This document shows positions 1 through 8,474 of a DNA stretch of 35,955 bases, piece after piece (within the stretch, counting starts at the first letter, position 1; every line of letters begins with the position of its first letter). The notes below the pieces were generated by a model. The model ran no database searches. It saw only the letters and a list, made by a program, of their open reading frames with translations, and was not told the DNA's origin. The position numbers and the translations under genes are program-made. Source of the DNA: Candidatus Rifleibacteriota bacterium (lineage in GTDB: Bacteria > Muiribacteriota > Ozemobacteria > Ozemobacterales > Ozemobacteraceae); NCBI GenBank assembly GCA_018818125.1, contig JAHISQ010000079.1, positions 1-35,955 on the forward strand. Reading direction: 5' to 3'.

Positions 1-2870
1 AAGCTATTACCGCTTTTAACTTTGCGAGCCCGTTAACAACGGGTGTCGTTAACGAAAGCGCGAAGACAATTGCTTTGAACGTGCCTTTTGGTAGCAACGT
101 CACCGCGCTGGTGCCAACCATCACGCATACAGGTGCGAGTATTTCTCCTAATACAGGCGTAGCACAAAACTTTACCAATCCGGTGACCTATACGGTAACC
201 GCCGCTGATGCTACTGCTCAGACCTACGTTGTTACTGTGGCGGTCGCGGCGAATCCGGCGAAGGCTATTACCGCTTTTGACTTTGCGAACCCGGCGACAA
301 CAGGTGTGATTAACGAGGGTGCCAAGACAATTTTGCTGACGGTGCCTTTTGCAACTAATGTAACCGCACTGGTGCCGACCATTGCTCATACTGGTTCCAG
401 TGTTTCGCCTAATACAGGCGTAGCACAGGACTTTACCAACCCGGTGACCTATACGGTAACCGCCGTTGATTCTACGACTCAGGAATACGTTGTGACAGTT
501 GCGGTCGCGAATGCATCAGAGAAGGCAATTACCGCCTTTAACTTTGCGAACCCGGCGACAATAGGTGTGATTGACGAAGGAGCGAAGACTATCGCCCTGA
601 GCGTTCCTTTTGGCACCAATGTGACTGCGCTGGTGCCAGGCATTTCATATACCGGTTCAAGTGTCTCGCCGAACGCGGGCGTGGCACAGGACTTTACCAA
701 CCCGGTGACTTATACGGTTACTGCTGCAGATGCGACTACCAAGGAATATGTTGTAACGGTTACTGTCACAGCGGTCGCGGCGAAGGCTATCACCACCTTT
801 AACTTTGCAAGCCTGTCAATAACAGGTGTAATTGACGAGGGAAATAAAACTGTTGCCCTGACGGTGCCTTTTGGGACTGATATAACCGCGCTGGTGCCAA
901 CGATAACACATACAGGTTCAAGTGTTTCGCCGAACACAGGTGTAGCACAGAACTTTACCAACCCGGTAACCTATACTGTAACCGCCGCCGATGCGACTGT
1001 TCAGGATTATGTCGTTACTGTGACAGTTGCTGCTAATCCGGCAAAAGCTATTACCGCTTTTAACTTTGCGAGTCCGCTAACAACAGGTGTGGTTGACGAA
1101 GGTGCGAAAACTGTTGCCCTGGCTGTGCCTTTTGGAACTGATGTAACCGCGCTGGTGCCAACGATAACACATACAGGTTCAAGTGTTTCGCCGAACACAG
1201 GTGTAGCTCAGAACTTTACCAACCCGGTGACCTACACTGTAACCGCCGCCGACGCAAGCATTCAGGCTTATGTCGTTACCGTGACAGTTGCTGCCAATCC
1301 GGCAAAAGCTATTACCGCTTTTAACTTTGCGAGCCCTGCAACAACAGGTACAGTTGACGAAGGAGCCAAGACGGTTGCTCTTATTGTGCCTTATGGAACC
1401 AACGTAACCGCACTGGTGCCAACTATAACGCATACAGGCGCAAGTGTTTCGCCAAACACAGATGTGGCACAGGACTTTACCAATCCGGTGACCTATACAG
1501 TAACCGCCGCCGACACAACGACTGAGATCTACACCGTTACTGTCACAGTCGCAGCAAACCCGGCGAAAGCAATTACTGCTTTTAACTTCGCCAGCCCGGC
1601 AGCAACAGGTGTCGTTGACGAGGTTGCGAAGACTATCGCGGTAATGGTTCCCTATGGGACAAATGTAACCGCACTGGTGCCAGCAATAACGCATACTGGC
1701 GCGAGTGTTTCGCCAAACACAGGCGAAGAGCAGAACTTTACAAGCCCGGTCAGCTATACAGTAACCGCTGCTGATACGACCACTCAGGTCTATGTTGTTA
1801 CACTTACTGTTGCAGCGAATACTGCGAAAGCTATTACCGCCTTTAATTTTGCCAGCCCGGCAACGACTGGTGTGGTTAACGAAAGCGCTAAGACTATTGC
1901 TCTGACTGTTCCTTTTGGATCCGATGTGACCGCACTGGTGCCGACTATAACTCATACTGGTGCAAGTGTTTCGCCGAATACAGAAGTGGCACAGAACTTT
2001 ACCAACCCGGTAACCTACACTGTAACTGCCACCGATGCGACTATTCAGGCTTACGTTGTTACGGTGACAGTTGCTGCCAATCCGGCAAAAGCAATTACTG
2101 TCTTTAACTTTGCCAGTCCGCTCGCAACGGGTGTGGTTGACGAAGGCGCGAAAACCGTTGCCCTGATCGTTCCTTATGGAACCAATGTCACCGCGCTGGT
2201 GCCGACGATAACGCATACTGGCGCAAGTGTCTCGCCGGACACAGGAGTGGCACAGAACTTTACCAGTCCGGTGATCTACACCGTAACCGCTGCTGATACA
2301 ACCACTCAAGCTTATGATGTTACCGTGGTAGTCGCAGCGAACCCGGCGAAGGCAATTACTGCCTTTAATTTTGCGAGTCCGGCGGCAACCGGTGTGATTG
2401 ACGAAGGCGCCAAAACCGTAGCCTTGATCGTTCCTTATGGAACCAACGTAACCGCACTGGTCCCGACGATAACGCATACAGGTGCGAGTGTTTCGCCAAA
2501 CACAGGCGTGGCACAGGATTTTACCAACCCGGTGACTTATACCGTAACTGCTGCTGATAGCAGCGCTCAGCCATACGTGGTTACTGTAACGGTTGCAGCG
2601 AATCCAGCAAAAGCTATTACCGCCTTTAACTTTGCCAGTCCGGCAACAATCGGCGTGGTTGACGAAAGCGCCAAAACCGTAGCCTTGACCGTTCCTTCGG
2701 GAACCGACGTGACCGCGCTGATACCAACTATTACGCATACTGGTGCAAGCATCTTGCCAAACACAGGGGTGGCGCAGAACTTTACTAACCCGGTAACCTA
2801 TACCGTAACTGCTGCTGATACAACCGTTCAGGCTTATGTAGTCACCGTTACAGTTGCAGCGAATAGCGTA
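1..2870 (+). repeat. Eleven in-register 261-bp tandem coding repeats
   Basis: The lysine codon opening each unit falls at 261, 522, 783, 1044 and so on to 2610 and 2871. The period is exactly 261 bp (87 codons) with no indel across eleven units. The array continues off the left edge. A twelfth unit from 2871 is divergent (KAITTFQFNAL) and slightly longer. Units differ by scattered substitutions. The lack of length change suggests recent expansion or homogenisation together with selection on the structural repeat. Confidence 0.95.
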
Positions 2871-5231
2871 AAAGCTATTACTACCTTCCAGTTTAACGCT
2901 TTGCTCACACCCGTCAGCGGAACCGTTGATGAAACAAGCAAAACAGTTACAGTGAAAGTTCCTTATGGCACATCATTCGTGGGGCTTGTTCCAACTATCA
3001 CGCATACAGGGGCTTCCATAAGTCCAAATTCAGGTGTAGGCCAGACCTTTACTCCTGGAGTGGCGTTTACTTACACGGTTACGGCAGGAGATAGTTCAAC
3101 TCAAAACTATGCGGTTACAGTTTTCCAGACTGCTGAAAATATTATTCCACAGAATGCCTGGCTCAATGTTCTGGAAAAGAATATTTATGGTGGCTCCCCG
3201 ACAATGGAATACAGCACCAACGATGGAAGCACCTATACCGCTTTTGGTGCTTACTCGGTGGTAAATATACCCGGTTTGACTGTTGGAAACAGGGTTTGGG
3301 TTCGCATGCAGAATGACGATTCGACTAAGAGCTATCTCGGTGAAGTTATGGCGCTGAGCGGAAGAGCAGATCTCATTGCTACTGACACCATCTATATTGG
3401 AACCGACAATTGGAACGATTTGCCTTATGGAACGGCCGGCGATGCCATGAAAATATATAGAAGCTTTCAAAATATTGGAGATACTGCTGGTTCTAATGCC
3501 GATCATAAAATACGCTTCTACATTTCGACTGACCGCATTATAAACGCAGCAGATACATTGCTTGTAGAGCAGGCATATCCTTTCCTTTGCCCTGTGGGTG
3601 CTGTTTCACTTAATACCACTGATTTTACGGTTCCTGCACTTCCGACTGGAAGGTATTACATTGGTGCTATCATTGATGCAACCAACGTAATTTCTGAGCT
3701 CAACGATAGCAATAATACTACTTTGCCTGACAATGTCGCAGAGTTCGAAATCAAAGATGGAACCGCCTTGCCAGCAGGGGCTTTCAAATTTTACAACTCC
3801 TGGGGAGTCGGATTCTCGGATGAAAATAAGGCCGATGGCTGGTATTGGGTAACATATCAAACGATCAAGAAACAGGAAATGATGGTCTCGTATTATTACA
3901 ACGACTTTTCTCAACCGTACAGCCCATCTGTGGTAGCATCGTTTAAAATTACTCACCCTTTGCGCAATGAGGCAAAGGTTCTTATTGGTCTTGGCGACCC
4001 AGCATCTCCATACATGGTTAAAGAACTCCAAAGCAGATGGAGCTCAATCTTGAAAAGCGGGGCAGAGCCATTTCCCGGCAATAACATCGTCGTTGATATT
4101 TCTGAGTTTGCCGGTGCAATTAACGATTATGACCTGTTTTTGCGCGTAGAAAATTCTGGGACTAGTCTTGGAACCATTGATAACTTCTCTGTAGAGTTTT
4201 ATTACGATTACAATCTTCCCAAATTCAAAACCATAGTAGGTGGAACTGGAAGTATTCCGTCTAGCGCTAACGTAAATGTGGTTGCCAGCACAAAGAACAG
4301 TTTGACCCTTCTTGAAGTTCAGCAAATTATTCCTCTTCCGCGTGCTGTTGAGGAAACTCAGTTGAATGAAGAGTTGCCATCGAGTTCAGAATTGCAAAGC
4401 GATATGGAAAGCCATGGGGTATATGTTCCAGGCAAAAATTACAATCAGATTGTTGCTGGAAGTCATGGAACCGGGTATCAACCACCAACCTTTGAGCAGT
4501 GGCAGACCATGAAGAAATTGCGGAGTGTGCAGTCCAGTGACATGCGTGGAGGGCAGCCGACATCTGTCGATCATTCAAAAACCCAGTTTTTCCCTCCCGT
4601 TGGCAATCAGGGAGTTGAAGGGTCCTGTACTGCTTTCTCTTATGCTTATTACATTCACACGTTCAATGAAGCCAAAGAGCACAACTGGAACCTGACTGGT
4701 ACTACATGGGAATCTCCTGATCCGACCGGACAAAGCAGTGCCGGCCGGCCAGCTACTAATCGAGACAAAATTTTCAGCCCTGACTTTATTTATCATCAAA
4801 TTAATTCCGGGATTGATGACGGTTCGAATGGGCAAACCGCCGCAGCTCTGTTAGCTCGCTTGGGTGGTGCTACCTGGAGCCAGATGCCTTATAATACAGC
4901 TGATCATACTACCTGGCCAACTGAAGCGGCGTGGCGAGAAGCATGTAAATACCGAGGTAGTGAACAAGGAAATCGATATTGGTCCTACAATCCTGTTGGG
5001 TATTTCGTCATTAAAACCGATGCCGATATTGATTTGTTGAAAACTCTTATCAGCTCGGGATATTGTGTCAGTACTTCTGTAAAATCCACGAGTCCTGGCT
5101 TATATCAGCTTCTTGATGCTAATGATGTTGCAGATGATGTAGCGACCGCCAAAATGACTACCGATCATGCTCAGACGATCGTTGGCTATAAAGAAGGAGC
5201 TGACTGGAACCCGGCGAACCCTGACCTTTAA
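1..5231 (+). CDS. Giant secreted repeat protein with CARDB and papain-like (C1A) segments, 5'-partial
   Basis: The frame is open from base 3. The first start-like codon (TTG at 75) lies inside a repeat, so the true start is off the left edge. Order of parts: twelve repeats of about 87 residues (3 to about 3120), each opening KAITAFNFASP and containing VTALVPTITHTG and NPVTYTVTAAD, resembling DUF5018/Ig-like sandwiches; a short beta domain (3127-3360); a CARDB domain (about 3364-3750, ADLIATDTIYIG); a block starting GAFKFYNSWGVGF (Asn codon 3795) and running into a P-domain-like sandwich (to about 4215); a linker; the papain Gln-Cys segment PPVGNQG/GSCTAFS (Cys codon 4626); and the His segment DHAQTIVGY (His codon 5166). 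The stop follows NPANPDL. In C1A peptidases the order is Cys, His, Asn; here the Asn segment comes first and nothing like it follows the His. An extracellular adhesin or protease role is inferred. Activity is doubtful unless the fold is permuted. Confidence 0.85.
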   Translation, partial: AITAFNFASPLTTGVVNESAKTIALNVPFGSNVTALVPTITHTGASISPNTGVAQNFTNPVTYTVTAADATAQTYVVTVAVAANPAKAITAFDFANPATTGVINEGAKTILLTVPFATNVTALVPTIAHTGSSVSPNTGVAQDFTNPVTYTVTAVDSTTQEYVVTVAVANASEKAITAFNFANPATIGVIDEGAKTIALSVPFGTNVTALVPGISYTGSSVSPNAGVAQDFTNPVTYTVTAADATTKEYVVTVTVTAVAAKAITTFNFASLSITGVIDEGNKTVALTVPFGTDITALVPTITHTGSSVSPNTGVAQNFTNPVTYTVTAADATVQDYVVTVTVAANPAKAITAFNFASPLTTGVVDEGAKTVALAVPFGTDVTALVPTITHTGSSVSPNTGVAQNFTNPVTYTVTAADASIQAYVVTVTVAANPAKAITAFNFASPATTGTVDEGAKTVALIVPYGTNVTALVPTITHTGASVSPNTDVAQDFTNPVTYTVTAADTTTEIYTVTVTVAANPAKAITAFNFASPAATGVVDEVAKTIAVMVPYGTNVTALVPAITHTGASVSPNTGEEQNFTSPVSYTVTAADTTTQVYVVTLTVAANTAKAITAFNFASPATTGVVNESAKTIALTVPFGSDVTALVPTITHTGASVSPNTEVAQNFTNPVTYTVTATDATIQAYVVTVTVAANPAKAITVFNFASPLATGVVDEGAKTVALIVPYGTNVTALVPTITHTGASVSPDTGVAQNFTSPVIYTVTAADTTTQAYDVTVVVAANPAKAITAFNFASPAATGVIDEGAKTVALIVPYGTNVTALVPTITHTGASVSPNTGVAQDFTNPVTYTVTAADSSAQPYVVTVTVAANPAKAITAFNFASPATIGVVDESAKTVALTVPSGTDVTALIPTITHTGASILPNTGVAQNFTNPVTYTVTAADTTVQAYVVTVTVAANSVKAITTFQFNALLTPVSGTVDETSKTVTVKVPYGTSFVGLVPTITHTGASISPNSGVGQTFTPGVAFTYTVTAGDSSTQNYAVTVFQTAENIIPQNAWLNVLEKNIYGGSPTMEYSTNDGSTYTAFGAYSVVNIPGLTVGNRVWVRMQNDDSTKSYLGEVMALSGRADLIATDTIYIGTDNWNDLPYGTAGDAMKIYRSFQNIGDTAGSNADHKIRFYISTDRIINAADTLLVEQAYPFLCPVGAVSLNTTDFTVPALPTGRYYIGAIIDATNVISELNDSNNTTLPDNVAEFEIKDGTALPAGAFKFYNSWGVGFSDENKADGWYWVTYQTIKKQEMMVSYYYNDFSQPYSPSVVASFKITHPLRNEAKVLIGLGDPASPYMVKELQSRWSSILKSGAEPFPGNNIVVDISEFAGAINDYDLFLRVENSGTSLGTIDNFSVEFYYDYNLPKFKTIVGGTGSIPSSANVNVVASTKNSLTLLEVQQIIPLPRAVEETQLNEELPSSSELQSDMESHGVYVPGKNYNQIVAGSHGTGYQPPTFEQWQTMKKLRSVQSSDMRGGQPTSVDHSKTQFFPPVGNQGVEGSCTAFSYAYYIHTFNEAKEHNWNLTGTTWESPDPTGQSSAGRPATNRDKIFSPDFIYHQINSGIDDGSNGQTAAALLARLGGATWSQMPYNTADHTTWPTEAAWREACKYRGSEQGNRYWSYNPVGYFVIKTDADIDLLKTLISSGYCVSTSVKSTSPGLYQLLDANDVADDVATAKMTTDHAQTIVGYKEGADWNPANPDL

Positions 5232-5344
5232 GCGAATCGGTTCAATAATGGACTTGCTTTTTGTATCATGCCGCCTGTTACAAGACTGGCGATGGCAGAG
5301 AAGCTTGCAGGCTGACTTAGCACTGCTGCCTTGACTACGCTGGC

Positions 5345-5373
5345 TTGAAAGTAAGAGGATTTGCGTGTAGACT
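5345..5373 (+). promoter_or_regulatory. Likely sigma70-type promoter for the haem operon
   Basis: TTGAAA (5345-5350), a 17-nt spacer, then TAGACT (5368-5373). The predicted start of transcription is near 5380, about 20 nt before the hemB ATG at 5401. This is a moderate match by eye. No other good candidate was seen in the 169-nt gap after the upstream gene. Confidence 0.45.
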
Positions 5374-5400
5374 GCTCTAAATTAAACGTTGGAGCAGATT

Positions 5401-6387
5401 ATGAGTTTTCCTGTGCATCGGCCACGGCGTCTGCGTATCGACAGTCGCCTGCGCGGCATGATTCAAGAAGTCAGCCTTTTTGCGAAGAATTTGATTTATC
5501 CCCTTTTTGTTGTTGACGGACTTGCCGAACCGCGTGAGATTCAGGCAATGCCTGGACAGAAGCAGTGGCCTCTTGCAAAAATTCACGAGCCGGTGGCCGA
5601 TGCCATGCGTAAAGGCGTCGGCGCTTTTATTCTTTTTGGTGTCCCGGTCAGCAAGGATGGGCAAGGCAGCCAGGCCTATGACGAAAACGGCATTGTCTGT
5701 CGAGCTTTGCGCCATATTCGCGAGCATTGCCCGCAGGCCTACCTGATCACCGACGTTTGTCTTTGCGCCTACACCGACCATGGTCATTGTGGCTTTTTAA
5801 ATTCTGCCGGTGTTATCGAAAACGACAGTTCGATTCAGGCGCTGGCGAGCATGGCGCTGGCTCATGCTTCGGCCGGAGCCGACATGGTAGCGCCTTCTGA
5901 TATGATGGATGGCCGTATTGGCGCGATAAGGGCATTACTAGATCTCAATGGCTTTACTGATCTGCCGATTATGTCTTATTCGGCCAAATATGCTTCAGCT
6001 TTTTACGGGCCTTTTCGTGAGGCTGCGGGTTCAGCGCCGGGCAAGGGTGACCGTTGTGGCTACCAGATGGATTTTAGGGTAGCGCGTGATGCTTTACCCG
6101 AGTTTGAGCTTGATCTCGAAGAGGGTGCTGATATTCTTATGGTAAAACCCGGTTTGGCCTACCTTGACATGGTCAAGCTGGCGCGCGACAATTTTTCGTG
6201 CCCGATAGCGGTTTATCAGGTTTCTGGTGAGTATTCGATGATCAAGGCTGCTGCCGAAAAAGGCTGGGTCAATGAGCGGGCGGTAGTTTTAGAGAGTCTT
6301 TATGCCATGCGCCGTGCCGGCGCCGATCTGATTTTGAGCTATTTTGCGCCGCAGGTGGCAGAATGGCTCAAAGAGGACCAGAGCTGA
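5401..6387 (+). CDS. hemB: Porphobilinogen synthase (delta-aminolevulinic acid dehydratase)
   Basis: Joins two 5-aminolevulinate molecules into porphobilinogen in the cytoplasm, the first common step of tetrapyrrole synthesis. It has 328 residues, the usual family length. The zinc-binding cysteines are present in DVCLCAYTDHGHCG (C120, C122, C130), marking the Zn-dependent type. The two Schiff-base lysines are K196 (MSYSAKYASAFYG) and K249 (DILMVKPG). The ATG at 5401 is chosen over an in-frame TTG at 5389 because GGAG (5391-5394) sits 6 nt before it. It is the first gene of the haem operon, and its TGA overlaps the next start in TGATG. Identification is secure. Confidence 0.97.
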   Translation: MSFPVHRPRRLRIDSRLRGMIQEVSLFAKNLIYPLFVVDGLAEPREIQAMPGQKQWPLAKIHEPVADAMRKGVGAFILFGVPVSKDGQGSQAYDENGIVCRALRHIREHCPQAYLITDVCLCAYTDHGHCGFLNSAGVIENDSSIQALASMALAHASAGADMVAPSDMMDGRIGAIRALLDLNGFTDLPIMSYSAKYASAFYGPFREAAGSAPGKGDRCGYQMDFRVARDALPEFELDLEEGADILMVKPGLAYLDMVKLARDNFSCPIAVYQVSGEYSMIKAAAEKGWVNERAVVLESLYAMRRAGADLILSYFAPQVAEWLKEDQS

Positions 6388-7466
6388 TGGCGCATTCGCA
6401 GCACTCACATGCTTCGCAGCATCCACATGAAGCACATGGCTCAGACTCACAAATGTTGCGTGTTCTCGCCTGGGAAACCACACGCGCCTGTCCGCTGGCG
6501 TGCCCGCATTGTCGCGCTTCAGCGGTAGAAAATCGAGATCCCGACGAGCTTACAACGGTTGAGGCTATACAGATGCTTGAATCGGCAGCTGAACTCGGCA
6601 AGTCAATCATTATCTTGAGCGGGGGTGAGCCACTGCTACGTGATGATCTTGAAGAGATCGCGGCTAAAGCAATAGAACTCGGGCATCGCCCGGTGGTTTC
6701 GTGTAATGATGGGCGATTGCTTACCGATGCGCGTATAGCCAGTCTGTCTGCCGCCGGCATCAGGCATTTCAGTTTCAGTATGCATTCGGAGCAGGAAGCG
6801 GATCACGATAATTTTGTTCGGGTTGCTGGCGCGTATCGCGAGGCTTTGCACGCTTTTGAGCGCATCAAAAAACATGGACTGTCGTTTCAGATCAATACGA
6901 CGGTTTTGCCGACAAATCATGAGCGCCTGGAAGCTGTCAAAAACTGGGTAATTGGTTTGGGTGCGGCGAGTTGGCATCTGTTTTTCATTGTTCCGATGGG
7001 GCGGGCTGCCGACGCTGGCTCTGAGGTCGATCTTAAGCAGACACAGATTGACAAAGTGCTCAGATATGTTGCGGCAGATTCTGACGGCTGGCCAATTCCC
7101 GTCAAGGTGACCTGCGCTCCTCAGTATGCGCAGATACGTGCTTCAATGGGCAAAGACCCGGGTAGTCGCGGGCGCAGCTGTATGGCTGGTAATGGTTTCG
7201 TGTTTGTGAGCTACAAGGGTGATGTTAAACCCTGTGGTTATTTTGATCTGGTGGTAGGCAACATTCGCGAAATGCCGCTAAGCAGTATTTATCGCAATAG
7301 CAGCGAGCTGCGCGATATGCGTACGCCTGAAAAATTCAGTGGAATTTGTGGAAAATGTAGGTTTAACAAGGCGTGTGGCGGTTGCCGGGCGCGAGCATAC
7401 GCTGTTAATGGTAGTTTCCTGGCGTCTGACCCAAATTGCAACTATTCTTCTGGTCAAGAAAGCTAA
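6387..7466 (+). CDS. ahbD: Radical SAM/SPASM haem synthase, AhbD type
   Basis: Predicted to convert Fe-coproporphyrin III to protohaem by oxidative decarboxylation of two propionates, the last step of the siroheme-dependent pathway. The radical SAM motif C35-x3-C39-x2-C42 sits in WETTRACPLACPHCRA, followed by LSGGEPLLRDD. The C-terminal SPASM region has CGYF, CGKC, ACGGC and a last Cys near the end (DPNCNY). The opening and the CGGCRARAYAV segment are typical of AhbD rather than of AhbC or NirJ as I know them. The start at 6387 overlaps the hemB stop by one base and has AGAGG upstream; the alternative at 6363 would overlap hemB further. An unusual histidine-rich tail (six His in residues 3-17) precedes the radical SAM core. 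The exact subfamily is inference; membership in the haem radical SAM group is strongly supported by the neighbouring ahbA and ahbB. Confidence 0.88.
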   Translation: MAHSQHSHASQHPHEAHGSDSQMLRVLAWETTRACPLACPHCRASAVENRDPDELTTVEAIQMLESAAELGKSIIILSGGEPLLRDDLEEIAAKAIELGHRPVVSCNDGRLLTDARIASLSAAGIRHFSFSMHSEQEADHDNFVRVAGAYREALHAFERIKKHGLSFQINTTVLPTNHERLEAVKNWVIGLGAASWHLFFIVPMGRAADAGSEVDLKQTQIDKVLRYVAADSDGWPIPVKVTCAPQYAQIRASMGKDPGSRGRSCMAGNGFVFVSYKGDVKPCGYFDLVVGNIREMPLSSIYRNSSELRDMRTPEKFSGICGKCRFNKACGGCRARAYAVNGSFLASDPNCNYSSGQES

Positions 7467-7544
7467 ACGTCTGTATTATTGGTACACTCTCCAGACTTGT
7501 TAACAGTACTGGTTAATTGAATGATCAAGCAAAGGACACACCCG

Positions 7545-7988
7545 ATGGACGAAAAAGATCACGAAATACTCCAGATGCTTCAGGGCAGTTTTCCACTCGA
7601 CTCTGAGCCATACCGGGTAATCGGCGACAAGCTATGGCTCGACGAGGTTTCGGTGATTTCAAGAATCGCTCGAATGATCGAGAGCGGTGCCATTCGCTAT
7701 TTGGGACCGTTTTTCGACAGTCGTAAACTTGGGTATAATGGCTGCCTGGCAGCAATGAATGTGGTACCCGAGCAGATCGAATCGGCCGCCGCCGCTATAA
7801 ATCAATTTTCTGAGGTAACTCACAATTATCTGCGCGAGGGTAAGCCGAATCTCTGGTTTACTGTGATTGCGCCAAGCAACGAGCGTCGCGAAGAAATTTT
7901 TGCGGCGATCAAGAAGGCTACCGGCGTAGATGAAATTATGATTTTCCCGTCTAAGAAGCTTTATAAAGTAAAAGTAGACCTGGATTAG
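7545..7988 (+). CDS. ahbA: Siroheme decarboxylase subunit AhbA (Lrp/AsnC-like)
   Basis: 147 residues. An N-terminal AsnC-type helix-turn-helix-like region (MDEKDHEILQML ... SRIARMIESGAIRYLGPFF) is followed by the ligand-binding half with THNYLREGKPNLWFT, characteristic of the AhbA/NirD-like side of the family. With AhbB it removes two acetate-derived carboxyls from siroheme to give didecarboxysiroheme. The ATG at 7545 has AAAGGA (7531-7536) at good distance, so it is preferred over the ATG at 7521, which adds MIKQRTHP and has no ribosome site. A 78-nt gap separates it from ahbD, the longest in this operon. The TAG stop overlaps the ribosome site of ahbB. A DNA-binding regulator is the main alternative, but the paired paralogues and haem context favour the enzyme. 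Confidence 0.9.
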   Translation: MDEKDHEILQMLQGSFPLDSEPYRVIGDKLWLDEVSVISRIARMIESGAIRYLGPFFDSRKLGYNGCLAAMNVVPEQIESAAAAINQFSEVTHNYLREGKPNLWFTVIAPSNERREEIFAAIKKATGVDEIMIFPSKKLYKVKVDLD

Positions 7989-7997
7989 GAGCTGCTG

Positions 7998-8474
7998 ATG
8001 GATGCAAAAACTCGACAGGTTCTGTGTGAACTGCAGGACGGCTTTAAACTCGAAACTCGCCCGTTCAAACGTATTGCCAACCAGGTTGGCTGCAGCGAAG
8101 AAGAAGTGCTCAAGATTCTTGTGCGCAATCGCGACGACGGGCTGATTCGACGAATTGGCGCTGCCGTAAGGCCAGCGCTGCTTGGACATACTTCCAACGC
8201 CTTGGTAGTCTGGGAAGTCAGTGCAGGTCGTGTCGATGAAGTTGGCGCTGCTCTGTCAGAGATGCGCGAAATTTCGCACTGTTATGAGCGTGAGTGCCCA
8301 CCAAACTGGCCATACAATTTTTTTACGATGATACATGCTCGCAGTGATGACGAGCTTGAACAGATCATAGCCGATATTTTTCAGCGTTTCTCGCTTGGGC
8401 AGTATAAGGTTTTGCGCACAGTTAAAGAGCTTAAGAAGACCTCTATGCGTTACTTCGAGGCCGCTGAAAAATGA
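7998..8474 (+). CDS. ahbB: Siroheme decarboxylase subunit AhbB (Lrp/AsnC-like)
   Basis: 158 residues, paralogous to the preceding gene. An AsnC-like N-terminus (MDAKTRQVLCELQDGF ... DDGLIRRIGAAV) leads to a C-terminal half with HCYERECPPNWPYNFFTMIH and a closing ELKKTSMRYF, hallmarks of the AhbB side. It is thought to pair with AhbA as a heteromeric siroheme decarboxylase. AGGAG (7987-7991) overlaps the ahbA stop and sits 6 nt before the ATG, so the two subunits are translationally coupled, which suits equal stoichiometry. It ends in an ATGA overlap with hemL. The A/B assignment rests on recalled motifs. Confidence 0.9.
   Translation: MDAKTRQVLCELQDGFKLETRPFKRIANQVGCSEEEVLKILVRNRDDGLIRRIGAAVRPALLGHTSNALVVWEVSAGRVDEVGAALSEMREISHCYERECPPNWPYNFFTMIHARSDDELEQIIADIFQRFSLGQYKVLRTVKELKKTSMRYFEAAEK

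Noticed and set aside
1179..2738. Long - strand open frame opposite the 261-bp repeats
   Set aside because: It is the mirror of a strong in-frame repeat gene, has odd composition (rich in Arg, Cys, Asn) and its repeats simply follow the + strand ones.
5229..5345. CTTTAA at the stop of the giant protein as a programmed frameshift site
   Set aside because: Neither alternative frame beyond the stop encodes the missing NSWG or CARDB sequence; both run into unrelated residues and soon stop.
6387..7466. Radical SAM gene as nirJ (haem d1 synthesis)
   Set aside because: No nirS, nirF or nirE-like genes are near, and the N- and C-terminal motifs fit AhbD better. Kept as an alternative only.
7515..7535. 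TTGAATGATCAA before ahbA as an FNR/CRP-type operator
   Set aside because: The half-sites are 2 nt too close for the TTGAT-N4-ATCAA consensus, and the site lies inside the operon.
7545..8474. The Lrp/AsnC-like pair as transcription regulators
   Set aside because: Two adjacent paralogues with THNYLR and HCYER motifs inside a haem operon fit siroheme decarboxylase subunits.
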